Positions 33,976-57,353 are shown, numbered from the stretch's first letter. The stretch: 64,000 nucleotides of DNA from Balanoglossus misakiensis (GCA_040954595.2 CM082592.2:2976001-3040000), one strand, 5' to 3'. Made by a program: numbers and translations. The notes: generated by a model from the sequence alone, not told the origin.

Positions 33976-34363
33976 GGGGAGTGAGTATTCTATTTTGATG
34001 CTTTCCACAGATTGCCAGACTTTCCGCATGGCTTTCCATTGCGAAGCCCTGTCTACCACCGATGAAATCTTCCAATCTCCTAACCAAACCTCCCTGATAT
34101 CAAAGCATTGTCACTCTAAGCTAATTACCACTATTGTCAACAAAGAAATTAGTACATGTGATGATCATGTATGTTATGTATGCTGTATTGTAATAATAGC
34201 AGAAACCACACAAATTAATGTACATGTATGTTCAAAAAGAGAGGCGATAGTATACTAATAGAAATTATCCGACGTGGGTTAGGCTTCTTCTATCCACAGT
34301 CCCTCTGTAATAGAGGGACTGTTTTCTATCTAAGCAAACGAGCAAACGTGAAGGTGAATAGTG

Positions 34364-34567
34364 GGATCTGGTTCTCTTAGTGGACACGACTATACCCCAT
34401 GGCAACGATACCATGGCAATGAGGGTGAGTTAGGGTTAGGGTTAGGAGGGTTAGGGGTGGCAATGTGAGGGTGAGTTTATCCCATACCCTAACCCTCCTA
34501 ACCCTAACCCTAAAAAACCATGGTATCGCCATGGGGTATAGTCGTGTCCACTAAGTGAACCAGATCC
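34364..34567. mobile_element. hAT-like MITE with internal TTAGGG repeats, copy 2
   Basis: A 204-bp copy in the opposite internal orientation to the one at 23087-23291, with the same GGATCTGGTTCTC termini. It is flanked by its own 8-bp duplication GAATAGTG (34356-34363 and 34568-34575). Two different 8-bp duplications at the two sites show independent insertions. Confidence 0.9.
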
Positions 34568-34719
34568 GAATAGTGAAATCATGTTGCATCCAAATCCAAT
34601 GCATCTACACTACACTAGTCACTACAGTACATTTCTACTTCTCCTTTACAATATGCGTGCAGTTAGTGTTAGTGACAAAGTCGCAAGCAAGTCGAGTGAC
34701 TTTGAACAACTTGTCTCAC

Positions 34720-34917
34720 CAGGGCCACTTTCGTTCCATGGTTGGGTATATTACGCTGTTTAGCGAGTCGCTTCAGTTCAACGTATTTCATCTCATCGAG
34801 ACGATGTGTGCGATCGACGGCTGTGTTGTTTTTTTCGATACCGGCATGTTTACCATTGATTTGTTTCACCTCCTCGGAGCGAAGCTTGCCTTTCCGGTGA
34901 CGTCTTGGTTTATCCAT
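34720..34917 (-). CDS. SAP-motif protein, first coding exon
   Basis: An ATG at 34917 opens a basic N-terminus (MDKPRRHRKGK...). A segment resembling the SAP helix-extended loop-helix follows (about residues 42-66: MKYVELKRLAKQRN, then HGTKVAL). SAP motifs bind DNA and chromatin. The exon probably ends at CTG before GTGAGA (phase 0), though the frame stays open for another 16 codons to a TAA and the SAP motif would also be completed by reading through. A possible next exon begins after ATATCAG at about 34098 (GGLVRRLEDF...), which could equally supply the end of a SAP motif. Its downstream border is unclear. I cannot name the gene. Confidence 0.45.
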
Positions 34918-35231
34918 ACTGCACCTTACATATAAAGGAACCCTCAGCGAATAACCGTTTACACCTTAATATCGAACCACTTTATAAATCTCACCTGAAT
35001 GTACCAACAACAGCTGTCTCCCGTACGTTTCACTCTCACGCAACACGACGTGTACATACAGCGGACGAACAGACGAATGTATGACGTCCACCAGCCTTAA
35101 AGAACCAACACTGTGATTGGTGCGTTCTGTCTATTTTGTCCAATTAGATCACATGTTATATAAATGTTTTGGAAAGCATGACCGCCCGGGCACGCACGCG
35201 CACAGGGGCATGACAGGATGGATTTTTTCCC

Positions 35232-35618
35232 GGTGTTGTGCCGAATTCGGCCCCATGCCGAATACGTCCCCGCGCATGCTCGGGTCATCAGTAACATGTG
35301 TCTGAAATATTGCATTTTCTTGTGTGAAAGTTTTGCCATCCAACGTGCATGTAAGGCTGTGCATGAATGTACATTGTACTGCACTGTAAACTTGGACATT
35401 GCATTACCGCAAGGATTTAATTTCATTCCACCAACAAATCAGGGCCATGGGTAGATATTCACCCATTTAGGCCGAAACCATCACTTTTAGCTTTCAATAG
35501 TTAACATGACTTTAATCAGCAGCTTTACCTGCCGATCTTATCCCTTAGAAGCCATGGTTTGTTTGTCAAGGCATGCGCGGGGACGTATTCGGCATGGGGC
35601 CGAATTCGGCACAACACC
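35232..35618. mobile_element. Foldback element with perfect 48-bp arms
   Basis: 35232-35279 and 35571-35618 are perfect inverted copies containing GTGCCGAATTCGGCCCCATG, separated by 291 bp. Their GC content is well above the surroundings. No frame or target duplication was identified, so assignment to a transposon family is not possible. Confidence 0.75.
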
Positions 35619-35746
35619 TGGTGGCACCACTGAATCTTTTTCCGTGCTCGTGCAGAAACGTATAGTTTTCATACCGTTACCTCCGATCCGTTTTACTCCA
35701 GCTCTTTTTTCCCCTTCAGCCCTAGATTCACTTATTTCAGTTCAAG

Positions 35747-36686
35747 CTAAGGGACTGTCCAGAATTTACTTCCAGGGGGGGGGGGGCGCCACCCATTTTC
35801 CCCATGAAAAATTAGGGGGGGGGGGCAGACATAAAAATCACAGTCCTTTAGGGGGGGCGTGTAAAAAACCCTCACAAACTCAATATTTGCCCAGAAGTAC
35901 TGATTTATAAGAAACAAATCACCATGGCTACCTGGATGACAGATGAACTCCACAAGTGTATTAAATCTTCATAAGCTGGAATTTCGGGTAATTTTTTTAC
36001 GGTGGTTTATTTCGTATTTGTACTACAGTTTCTTGTTCTACTACTCTGTGAAGCATAATAAGGCTGCATTCACAAACACCTCTGGAGGGGGGGGGGAGAA
36101 TTCAATTTTTTTACCGTTAATTTTCACATGCCCCCCTCAACAACCCGAAATATTTTCAAATCCCCCCTTCCGAACTGCCAAAATGTTCAACCCCCCCCCC
36201 ATTTTCTTTCACACAGCAAAACACATCACCTATCTATCTTGTAAAAAAGAAAAACAGCGCTCCCATGGCAAGAATTTGAAACTGATGTTTCCCCTTATCA
36301 GTGGGTATTAAAACTGAACATTGTTTATATTTTTTAAGTATTTTGTATTCTGTATTGGGAGACATTGTAAACCGAGAATTGAAGGGGGTGGGTTTGGGAG
36401 GGGGTGTCTCCCTCCCACGTAAGAAAATTGTACAAAATACAGAGTTCAAAACTGCATTTTAATGAATCCAAAAGCAAATTAACTCAACTACCGGTATGTT
36501 GGAGAGGACAAATTTAACCTTCGGCGCTCAAAGTTAGCATGGGGAGGGGGGGGGGGGCAAGTCCCCTGTCCTGGGACACTAGATAAACCAGTCAATGATT
36601 TAAAGGTGTTGATCGATGATGGGGGTGGGGGTGGGAGGGGTGTGCAAGTCCCCTGTCCTGGAAGTAAATTCTGGACAGTCCCTTAG
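35747..36686. mobile_element. TIR element rich in G and C homopolymer runs
   Basis: The ends are inverted copies of about 30 bp (CTAAGGGACTGTCCAGAATT...). The interior carries many G runs on one side and C runs on the other (e.g. 35777-35787, 35815-35824, 36089-36098, 36190-36199, 36547-36557). A related end fragment occurs at 56774-56803, with similar G runs at 56649-56660 and 56719-56728. No transposase is visible. The 123-134-codon frames across it are not conserved-looking. Confidence 0.7.
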
Positions 36687-36831
36687 AAAAAAAGACTTGT
36701 TCATAGGCCCCTCTTGTCAACTTAGCTCCGGATGGAGATCTCTTTTGATGGCACCCGGCCCTGTATAAATAGAGTGCAGTGCAATACTGCGCACATTCTG
36801 AATGCCATACGAGATTGCAGTCCTGTTAGGT

Positions 36832-37273
36832 ACTTAAACCCCGGTGCGGAAAGTACTGGGGTTCGGATTAACGTGTGTTTGTATAGTTGTTTATTTGGGA
36901 GTGGTCGTCGTGCATAATGACTGTTTAATTGATCTCATGTACATAGAAAATAATTGAACACTTTACACTTCCAAGCGATTGACAGCTGTTTGAATGGCGT
37001 GGTTATTGTTTCCCAGGGACGCTTCTGAAAAGCACTGAAACCAGATTTCTCCCAAAATCATCGTTGTTTCAAAAGCTCGTGTACTTTTTCGTCGATAACT
37101 TTATGTTGTGTGTGTTTATAACTGTCGTTGTGTGGTGTAATTCTTTAAGCTTGGACCTGTTTGGACCGATTTTCATAGAGCCAAGATCGTTGGTGTTGTC
37201 TGTTGTCAGTCAAACGGCATTAAGATTCGCCACTGATTTGGAGGGTCTTTATACCCCGCACCGGGGTTTAAGT
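36832..37273. repeat. Short-armed inverted repeat
   Basis: ACTTAAACCCCGGTGCGG at about 36832 recurs inverted as CCGCACCGGGGTTTAAGT at about 37256-37273. The interior is unremarkable. It may be another non-autonomous DNA element. Confidence 0.55.
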
Positions 37274-37737
37274 CTGCTCCTGTATTATTTATCAATTTTC
37301 ATATTTATAATTTGTTGAAAAAAAGTTAAAAATGATGTTTCATTATTAATTGTTACTCGCATTTCAGTAATTACACCGTCATATTTCTCGGAAGTAAGTA
37401 GTCTCGGTTACCCAGACCCCCCTGCTTCTCAGTTCCGTTGGACACTCCAGAAAGAGGGTCTGGGGAAACCCCATAGACAAATCTCCGGGCAAAGATGGCC
37501 GACTCGGGACAAAAGCGATGCATGATGGTCAACATTTATCACATACGATATAATGATATGACGATATTAGAAAACTATTTACCAAACTTCTGTAGACAGT
37601 TCTGCAACCATCATGCATCGCGATGTTTCTCTCTCTTGTTCAAGGGTGATTTTGACATACCCGAACGCGCAAAGTCCTCGTAATCCATGAAATATGCGCA
37701 ATTACCCCCGAATCCTCGGAGTTATGGGACGTCATGC

Positions 37738-40700
37738 TCACCAATGATTTATTAGGGCCCAAGCCCAGCAGGCTTGGGCCCTATTGGTTTTACTGGGGTT
37801 TTTTAGGGCACAAGCCAAGCAGGCTTGTGCCCTATTGGTATTACTGGGGTTTTTCATCCTCTTCTTTTTCTTGTGTAGTTTTTTTGCCCAATAGGATCTT
37901 GAAAACGGCTGAACCTACAAATCCCAAACTTGGCACAGTGATGCAGGCCTATGAGAGCTGGTGCAGTACCCTCGTGAATGTTTAATAAGTCATGTGACCT
38001 GATGACCATATATGGGCAAAGTTTTCAAATGGGCCTAATTTGCATATGAATGGAGATATCAAAATTCTTTTAGCAATTTTTGCGGAACATGTGGTCAGTG
38101 TCCTACATGCCAAATGTCAAGGCCGTGCGCCAAATCTATTGTGAGAAGAAGATTATTAAATATTATTTGTCATATTTGTGGACCCAGCCATAGGCCTATA
38201 CTTTCTATAGTTAAGCTATGACGCTATGTCCACGTCTGTGCAATTGTCCTGTACAGTGACAGTCTAGTGGCCCGTGAGCTGAATGGGACCAAAATAAAAG
38301 ACAAAATTTTGGGCTCACCTGTAACACCTGCTTAACTCATTAATTATGTGCATACCTAATTCCGGGCTAACTATTAGGGCTAGAGGTTTTGTTCTTGTGG
38401 GACATGGACCAGTATGGGATCAAAAATTTTTGCCCAAATTTTGGGTGACCTCAGGTGACCTTTGACCTACTTTCCTATATCTCGGCATCCACAGCAGGTA
38501 CAGACTTGGCGTTTGGAGGGTTGTGACTAAAATTGAAAAGACAAAATTGGGGGTCACCTGTGACACCTGCATATCTCATTAATTATGTGCATACCTAATT
38601 CCAGGCTAGCCAATAGGGCTAGAGGTTTGATTTTTGTTGAACATGGACCAGTATGGGGTTAAAATTTCTTGCCCAATTTAGGGTGACCTCAGGTGACCTT
38701 TGACCTACTTTACCGTATCTCGGCAACCCATGCAGATACAGCCTTGGCATTTGGAGGCATGGAACTCCTAATGGAGCCTTATACTTTACCTCATTTATTA
38801 TGTGCATATCTAATTCTAGGCGAACCAATAGGGCTAGAGGTCTGGTTTTTGTTGGACCTGCACTAGTATGGGGTCAAAATTTTTTGCCCAAATTTTGGGT
38901 GACCACATATGTCCTTTGACCTTCGGCTTAAGCTTGTGCCCGTCATCGCTGCTTGCAGCTATATTTTTAGGGCACAAGCCAAGCAGGCTTGTGCCCTATT
39001 GGTATTACTGGGGTTTTTCATCTTTTTTTTTTTTTTTTTTTTCTTGTGTAGTTTTTTTGCTCAGGTAGATCTTGAAAACGGCTGAACCTACAAATCTCAA
39101 ACTTGGCACAATGGTGCAGGTCTATGAGAGCTCGTGCAGTACCCTTGTGAATGTGTAATTAGTCACATGACCTGATGACCATATATGGGCAAAGTTTTCA
39201 AATGGGCCTAATTTGCATATGAATGACGATATCAAAATTCTGTGCAATCATTTTGCGGACCATATGGTCAGTGTCCTACATGCTAAATTTCAAGGCTCTG
39301 GGCCAAGTCAATTTTGAGAAGAAGATTTTTAAATATTATATTTCATATTTTTTGGACCCAGCCATAGGCCTATACTTTCAATAGTTAAGCTATGATGCTA
39401 TGTCCACATCTGTGCAATGGTCCTGTACTGTGATTCTCTATTGGCCCGTGAGCAAAATGGGACCAAAATAAAAGGCAAAATTTTGGGCTCACCTGTAACA
39501 CCTGCTTAACTCATTAATTATGTGCATACCTAATTCTAGGCTAACTAATAGGGCTAGAGGTTTTGTGCTTGTGGGACATGGACCAGTATAGGGTAAAAAA
39601 AAATTGCCCAAATTTTGGGTGACCTCAGGTGACCTTTGACCTACTTTCCTATATCTCGGCATCCAGAGCAGGTACAGACTTGGCGTTTGGAGGGTTGGGA
39701 CTAAAATTTAAAAGCCAAAATTGAGGGTCACCTGTGACACCTGCTTATCTCATTAATTATGTGCATACCTAATTCCAGGCCAACCAATAGGACTAGAGGT
39801 TTGATTTTTGCTGAACATGAACCAGTATGGGGTCAAAATTTCTTGCCCAAATTTTGGGTGACCTCAGGTGACCTTTGACCTACTTTCCTATATCTCCGCT
39901 TCCAGAGCAGGTACAGACTTGGCGTTTTGGAGGGTTGGGACTAAAATTTAAAAGCCAAAATTGGGGGTCACCTGTGACACCTGCATATCTCATTAATTAT
40001 GTGCATACCTAATTCCAGGCTAACCAATAGGGCTAGAGGTTTAATTTTTGCTGAACATGGACCAGTATGGGGTCAAAATTTCTTGCCCAAATTTTGGGTG
40101 ACCTCAGGTGACCTTTGACCTACTTTATCATATCTCGGCATGCACAGCAGCTACAGCCTTGGCATTTGGAGGGATGGAACTCCTGATGGAGCCTTACACT
40201 TTACCTCATTAATTATGCACATACATAATTGTAGGCGAACCAATAGGGCTAGAGATTTTGTTCTTGTGGGACACGGACCAGTATGGGGTCAAAATTTCTT
40301 GCCCAAATTTTGGGTGACCACTTATGACCTTTGACCTTCGGCTTAAGCTTGGGCCCGTCATCGCTGCTTGCAGCTATATTCTTCTACTTCTTTTTCTTGT
40401 GTAGTTTTTTTCGTCAAGTACATCTTGAAAACGGCTGAACCTACAAATCTCAAACTTGGCACAATGGTGCAGGCCAATGAGAGCATGAGTTGTACTCTTG
40501 TGAATGTTTAATTAGTCACGTGACCTGATGACCATATATGGGCAAAGTTTTCAAATGGGCCTAATTTGCATATGAATGGAGATATCGAAATTCTGTGCAA
40601 TCATTTTGCGGACCATATGGTTAGTGTCCTACATGCTAAATTTCAAGGCTCTGGGCCAAGTCAATTTTGAGGAGAAGATTTTTAAATATTATATTTCATA

Positions 40701-41492
40701 TTTTTTGGACCCAGCCATAGGCCTATACTTTCTATAGTTAAGCTATGATGCTATGTCCACATCTGTGCAATGGTCCTGTACTGTGACTCTCTATTGGCCC
40801 GTGAGCAAAATGGGACCAAAATAAAAGGCAAAATTTTGGGCTCACCTGTAACACCTGCTTAACTCATTAATTATGTGCATACCTAATTCTGGGCTAACTA
40901 ATAGGGCTAGAGGTTTTGTGCTTGTGGGACATGGACCAGTATAGGGTAAAAAAAATTGCCCAAATTTTGGGTGACCTCAGGTGACCTTTGACCTACTTTC
41001 CTATATCTCGGCATCCTGAGCAGGTACAGACTTGGCGTTTGGAGGGTTGGGACTAAAATTTAAAAGCCAAAATTGAGGGTCACCTGTGACACCTGCTTAT
41101 CTCATTAATTATGTGCATACCTAATTCCAGGCCAACCAATAGGACTAGAGGTTTGATTTTTGCTGAACATGAACCAGTATGGGGTCAAAATTTCTTGCCC
41201 AAATTTTGGGTGACCTCAGGTGACCTTTGACCTACTTTACCATATCTCGGCATGCACAGCAGCTACAGCCGTGGCATTTGGAGGGATGGAACTCCTGATG
41301 GAGCCTTACACTTTACCTCATTAATAATGCACATACATAATTGTAGGCGAACCAATAGGGCTAGAGATTTTGTTCTTGTGGGACACGGACCAGTATGGGG
41401 TCAAAATTTCTTGCCCAAATTTTGGGTGACCACTTATGACCTTTGACCTTCGGCTTAAGCTTGGGCCCGTCATCGCTGCTTGCAGCTATATT
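37738..41492 (+). repeat. Tandem cluster of an interspersed repeat with DR1/DR4-like sites
   Basis: Three successive copies start near 37740, 38966 and 40381. A full copy starts with the palindrome GGGCACAAGCC...GGCTTGTGCCC, then a pyrimidine run, then unique-looking repeat sequence, then up to three or four 239-bp subrepeats, and it ends near gcttgcagctatattt. The subrepeats contain TGACCTTTGACCT, a perfect direct repeat of AGGTCA with one-base spacing on the other strand. Perfect copies start at 38456, 38694, 39630, 39869, 40109, 40325, 40982, 41221 and 41437. A reverse copy of the family opens the window. No coding capacity is seen. Confidence 0.85.
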
Positions 41493-41935
41493 TTATAGAA
41501 TATTTTTTTAATTTTTCATTTTTTTATGAAACCAAATTACAATTATATATAATAAATCCCGATAATGATACTTTGGACATGCTAGAGGAATCGACTCATG
41601 AAGGCATAAATAATCGTAGGTAAATTTATTTTTTTGTTGCAAGACTCGTAAATGCTGCAAGTTTACATACCGGGCTGGCGTCAAACAGGAGAATCATCGT
41701 TTTCGCGCTTTTACCTCTGAAAACATCTACACATTGGTGCAAGTCGGTACATGCTCGAACCTTTCCCGCTGTCAATACTAGTAATACAGCTAGTATACTT
41801 TTGTAATTCATGTGTTTTTTTCCAAGTAGGCCAGCTACCAGACATCACGAATCTCCACGAAATTCACACCGATTTCAGTGTCGAGAAAAATTTCCTTGTT
41901 CGGTGTGTGGGGGGGGGGGGGGGGGCTAGCTTATA

Positions 41936-43393
41936 GGGCAAAACTGTATTAACCGCCATCTTGAAAACCGCGTTGCATTGTGGGACGACTGGGGGGGAGT
42001 ACCTGAATACCCATAGCATTGTAATGTAGACATCTACCGAGACACTCTATTCCTCCAAACGTTTTTTTTCCGACAAACTCTCAGATTTCAGTTCTTATAG
42101 CCGTCTTCTGTTCTGAAAAGTATTATTATTATCGTCGAGCCGTTCCAGAAGATTTTTGAGGATCCAACAATAGCGGGTGTTGCCATTATTCATTGGTATT
42201 AAGTGCTGTTGCTATGTGTTTGACAAATTCGTTTCTGAATACGATTAAGTAGAATTTTCGTGACACAATTACAGTAACTGTAAAATAACTAAAAATAACA
42301 TACTTTCCATAAAGTATGACCAGAAGCTGATGCTGATTACTCATCTCGGATTACAGATGAACATGCCACGCCCCCTTTTCAAAAAAACTGTCCAAACCGC
42401 TCTGAAACATGCACAAAAATGAAAAGAATTGTTTGCATTAACTTTTGATTAGCAAGAAGTTTCTATTTTAAATCTGTTTTTTGCTTTGTTATGTAAACCA
42501 GTAAGTGAATGTGGAGATGGAAGAAAAAAAGCGTGAACGGCTTTATTATAATGCAAGCCAAGCTGTGAAAATTAAGGCCAGCCATGAAAGCGTCCTTTCA
42601 AAATTTTCGTGACACCGACGTAGAAGGGTATGAAAAACTAGAATTTCAACACATAATGGAGATCATTGCAATCGTTTTTTGGTCTAATTTGTTTTATTTT
42701 CGTCTAATAAGACTTAGTGAAATTAGTCTTGGAAAGGACGCTTTCATGGCTGGCCTTAATTTTCACAGCTTGGCTTGCATTATAATAAAGCCGTTCACGC
42801 TTTTTTTCTTCCATCTCCACATTCACTTACTGGTTTACATAACAAAAAAAAACAGATTTGAAATAGAAACTTCTTGCTAATCAAAAGTTAATGCAAACAA
42901 TTCTTTTCATTTTTGTGCATGTTTCAGAGCGGTTTGGACAGTTTTTTTGAAAAGGGGGCGTGGCATGTTCATCTGTAATCCGAGATGAGTAATCAGCATC
43001 AGCTTCTGGTCATACTTTATGGAAAGTATGTTATTTTTAGTTATTTTACAGTTACTGTAATTGTGTCACGAAAATTCTACTTAATCGTATTCAGAAACGA
43101 ATTTGTCAAACACATAGCAACAGCACTTAATACCAATGAATAATGGCAACACCCGCTATTGTTGGATCCTCAAAAATCTTCTGGAACGGCTCGACGATAA
43201 TAATAATACTTTTCAGAACAGAAGACGGCTATAAGAACTGAAATCTGAGAGTTTGTCGGAAAAAAAACGTTTGGAGGAATAGAGTGTCTCGGTAGATGTC
43301 TACATTACAATGCTATGGGTATTCAGGTACTCCCCCCCAGTCGTCCCACAATGCAACGCGGTTTTCAAGATGGCGGTTAATACAGTTTTGCCC
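41936..43393. mobile_element. 1.46-kb near-perfect palindrome with TATA flanks
   Basis: The left arm 41936-42600 and right arm 42732-43393 are near-identical inverted copies of about 663 bp, around a 131-nt centre. The outer ends read GGGCAAAACTGTATTAACCG and its inverse, with TATA on both sides (41932-41935 and 43394-43397), i.e. a TA or TATA target duplication. The arms are so similar that single-stranded DNA or RNA from it would form one long duplex. The 98-codon frame at 42584-42880 spans the centre and resembles nothing known. Confidence 0.85.
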
Positions 43394-43397
43394 TATA

Positions 43398-44168
43398 CCT
43401 GCAGTCTAGAGGCCATACCTGCTACACTCTAACAGGCTATGGGCTCTGGTGACAACCTGTATGAAATAAAACCCCAAATGTAAGAACTTACTCGCAGTCA
43501 TGGAGCAGTTATTAGGGTACATAAATATATAATTGTAGGACTGGTTGACTTCTGAGTTATCCGAGCTTTGATCACAGTGTTTTAATACTGGTAAAGGACA
43601 GCTGTGTGTCGGTGTACACTTTCAGTAAAATGTGGCATTACTTTAAATGTACACCGTATAATTTGATGTCCTTCCTCTGCTGACGCAGGCTTGAAACATG
43701 AGATTGTGACACGACCTGTACAGGGCCTGTCACACAAGCGTAAATTCGCTGTTTATGATGCATAATCATGGTATCATGCCTATCGTGAGCTTAATTCACC
43801 CGTTAAAGTAAAAACAGCTTTCTGAAAAAATAGCCACTGTGTGGCATTTCTAACATTTGTCGACATATCCCAACCTTATCCCCCCAAATAAATGATATAT
43901 AGATTGGGAAACAGAATGTAGGAATTTCAGACTTTAATGTATTCGTTTCTGGTTGGGCCAAGTAAACATTACTCCGAGTATGGGGAGTTTCGATAGACCC
44001 GTATTTCCCCCCCAACCGGTTGCGCAAAGATTCGTTGCGCAAAACTGGCGGGACCCCCCCCCCTCCCCGCCCCCCCCCAAGAACGGTCTCCCCTTTGAAT
44101 TTCTGTGTAGTCCCAATGTTCATTTTCCATCATTCAGTAGCGGTGGAGAAACCAATCCGTCTGTCCAC
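43398..44168 (+). other. Probable promoter and 5' UTR region of the DEG/ENaC gene
   Basis: No separate gene seen. An open frame reaches upstream to 43953, but it passes through poly-C runs (44057-44080) with Pro-rich coding and is unlikely to be translated. The Met at 44169 fits the expected length of a DEG/ENaC cytosolic N-terminus better. No confident TATA box was identified. Confidence 0.4.
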
Positions 44169-55886
<11,718 letters not shown>

Positions 55887-57044
55887 AGCATTTTGGAGTC
55901 TGTAATCTGCTGGGACTGTCCACACAGCTGCAGCTGTGGAGCGTGTACACGGCTAACTAAATACAGAAATATATACTGAGTAAAATGATAAGGGATGACA
56001 GGTTTAATTGTTATTTTATCATACTTTAATAGCGAGTTTCTCTTTCTCTCTGCTGAGCACTCCGTATTCAGACTTGCCCAAGTTAACCGCGACAAAAAAA
56101 TGATCACGTTTGCCTGCATGTTTCTTATACCTGACAGATAAAAAACGCAGCGTAGATATTGATTGTTAAAAGAAGTAAATGTGAAATTGTTAAACAATTG
56201 AGGATTGTAATTTCCTGAAACTGTCACACATAACCCATTGAAAAATGCTGTATTGAAAAATATAAAAGAAATACTATGACACTCTGCTTGATAATTAGAT
56301 ACAACGATAATTGTATATTTTCCTTTGAAAAACCGCTGATGCAAAAGTGCTGACTGTGTTTTTTTGACATGTCTTATTTACAACTAAAGTGTTTGATGTA
56401 GTGGACATAGTGATAGAAATTTTTGTCATAATAAATTAACTTATTTTCAGAAAACTACTATCTTAGTTGCCCATTGCTAGGCTTCCCAAAAGTGTGCCAC
56501 TTGCAGTCCCTGCAAAAACATGATTTTTATGACCACTTAACTGTCCCCGGTAAAATTGGTTATATCAGTAAGTAAATTATCTCTTGATTGTTCTTGCAAA
56601 GGGTGATGAACTTGTCAGACTGTATGTGCCGTAGTCTGTATATATTGGGAGGGGGGGGGGGCATGGAAAAAACCCAGGAAATTTAAGGGGGGCCACAGAT
56701 TTCCTCCACAATTTACAAGGGGGGGGGGCATGGAAAAAAATCACCAGGAAAATAAGAAATCCTCCAGCCCCACCCTGGAAGTAAATTCTGGACAGTCCCT
56801 AAGGGGCAACACACCCACACACACACTCCGGATCCACTGCCAACAGCAACATTAAAATCATTAAACTCAAATGGGGACCACTTTTCTCAAACAATAAAGC
56901 AAGTCTCATTTTTAGTCCGCATGTCCCACTGCAGTTCCGACTGTTTTTATTTTGTCTCCGTTTCCGACTTGATTTATACAGTACTCAATGAGATTTTTGA
57001 CCGTACAGCTCATTTTTATTTTTCCACTTACATTTTGCTATTTT
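55887..57044. other. 3' flank of the channel gene
   Basis: Contains the probable 3' UTR of the DEG/ENaC gene; AATAAA occurs on the plus strand near 56430 (cataataaattaac). From about 56646 it holds G-run-rich fragments related to the TIR element at 35.7-36.7 kb. No gene is seen. Confidence 0.4.
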
Positions 57045-57130
57045 TAGATCCCTGAAGAAGATCCTCAGTGAAGGATCGAAACGTTGGTAAAACAAGTTTT
57101 TAACAATAAAACTTTTTATGAAACCCGACG
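57045..57130 (+). repeat. Retroelement 3'-end-like fragment with hammerhead-like core
   Basis: The phrase CTGAAGA (57052-57058), a GATCC/GGATC stem (57060-57064 with 57073-57077) and GAAAC (57078-57082) follow in the order and spacing of the hammerhead ribozyme core CUGANGA-stem II-GAAA. An AATAAA signal (about 57105) follows. Tails of this form occur at the ends of Penelope-like and other retroelements. No reverse transcriptase remains here. Confidence 0.45.
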
Positions 57131-57353
57131 CTTGTCTCCTCATCGAACTCAATAAAGCACTTTAATTATTTGCAACGATTGCACATTTTCTCCCTGGCCA
57201 TATGCATAGATGCTGCAATGTACATATATGTGATATTGTACATGTATGCAAACAGGAGCTAAAGAAGCGCCCTCAGCCCCTCACTGCCTCAGTCATACAG
57301 ATATCACACACACAACATAACACTTTTCGTTTTTGATGTTTTTTTTACAATCT

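Noticed and set aside
33872-34087. 71-codon minus frame with an Ala/Val-rich end
   Set aside because: The Ala/Val-rich end is the translation of the inverted repeat at 33843-33975; only the first part might be an exon, noted under the SAP gene.
23150-34520. TTAGGG runs as a chromosome end or fused telomeres
   Set aside because: Only a few units, in both orientations, inside small MITEs with target duplications.
42584-42880. 98-codon frame in the centre of the palindrome
   Set aside because: Spans the palindrome loop and both arms; no similarity to a transposase or other protein is evident.
43953-44168. Upstream in-frame extension of the channel N-terminus from 43953
   Set aside because: Passes through poly-C runs with Pro-rich coding and the start at 44169 gives a family-like N-terminus; kept as an untested alternative.
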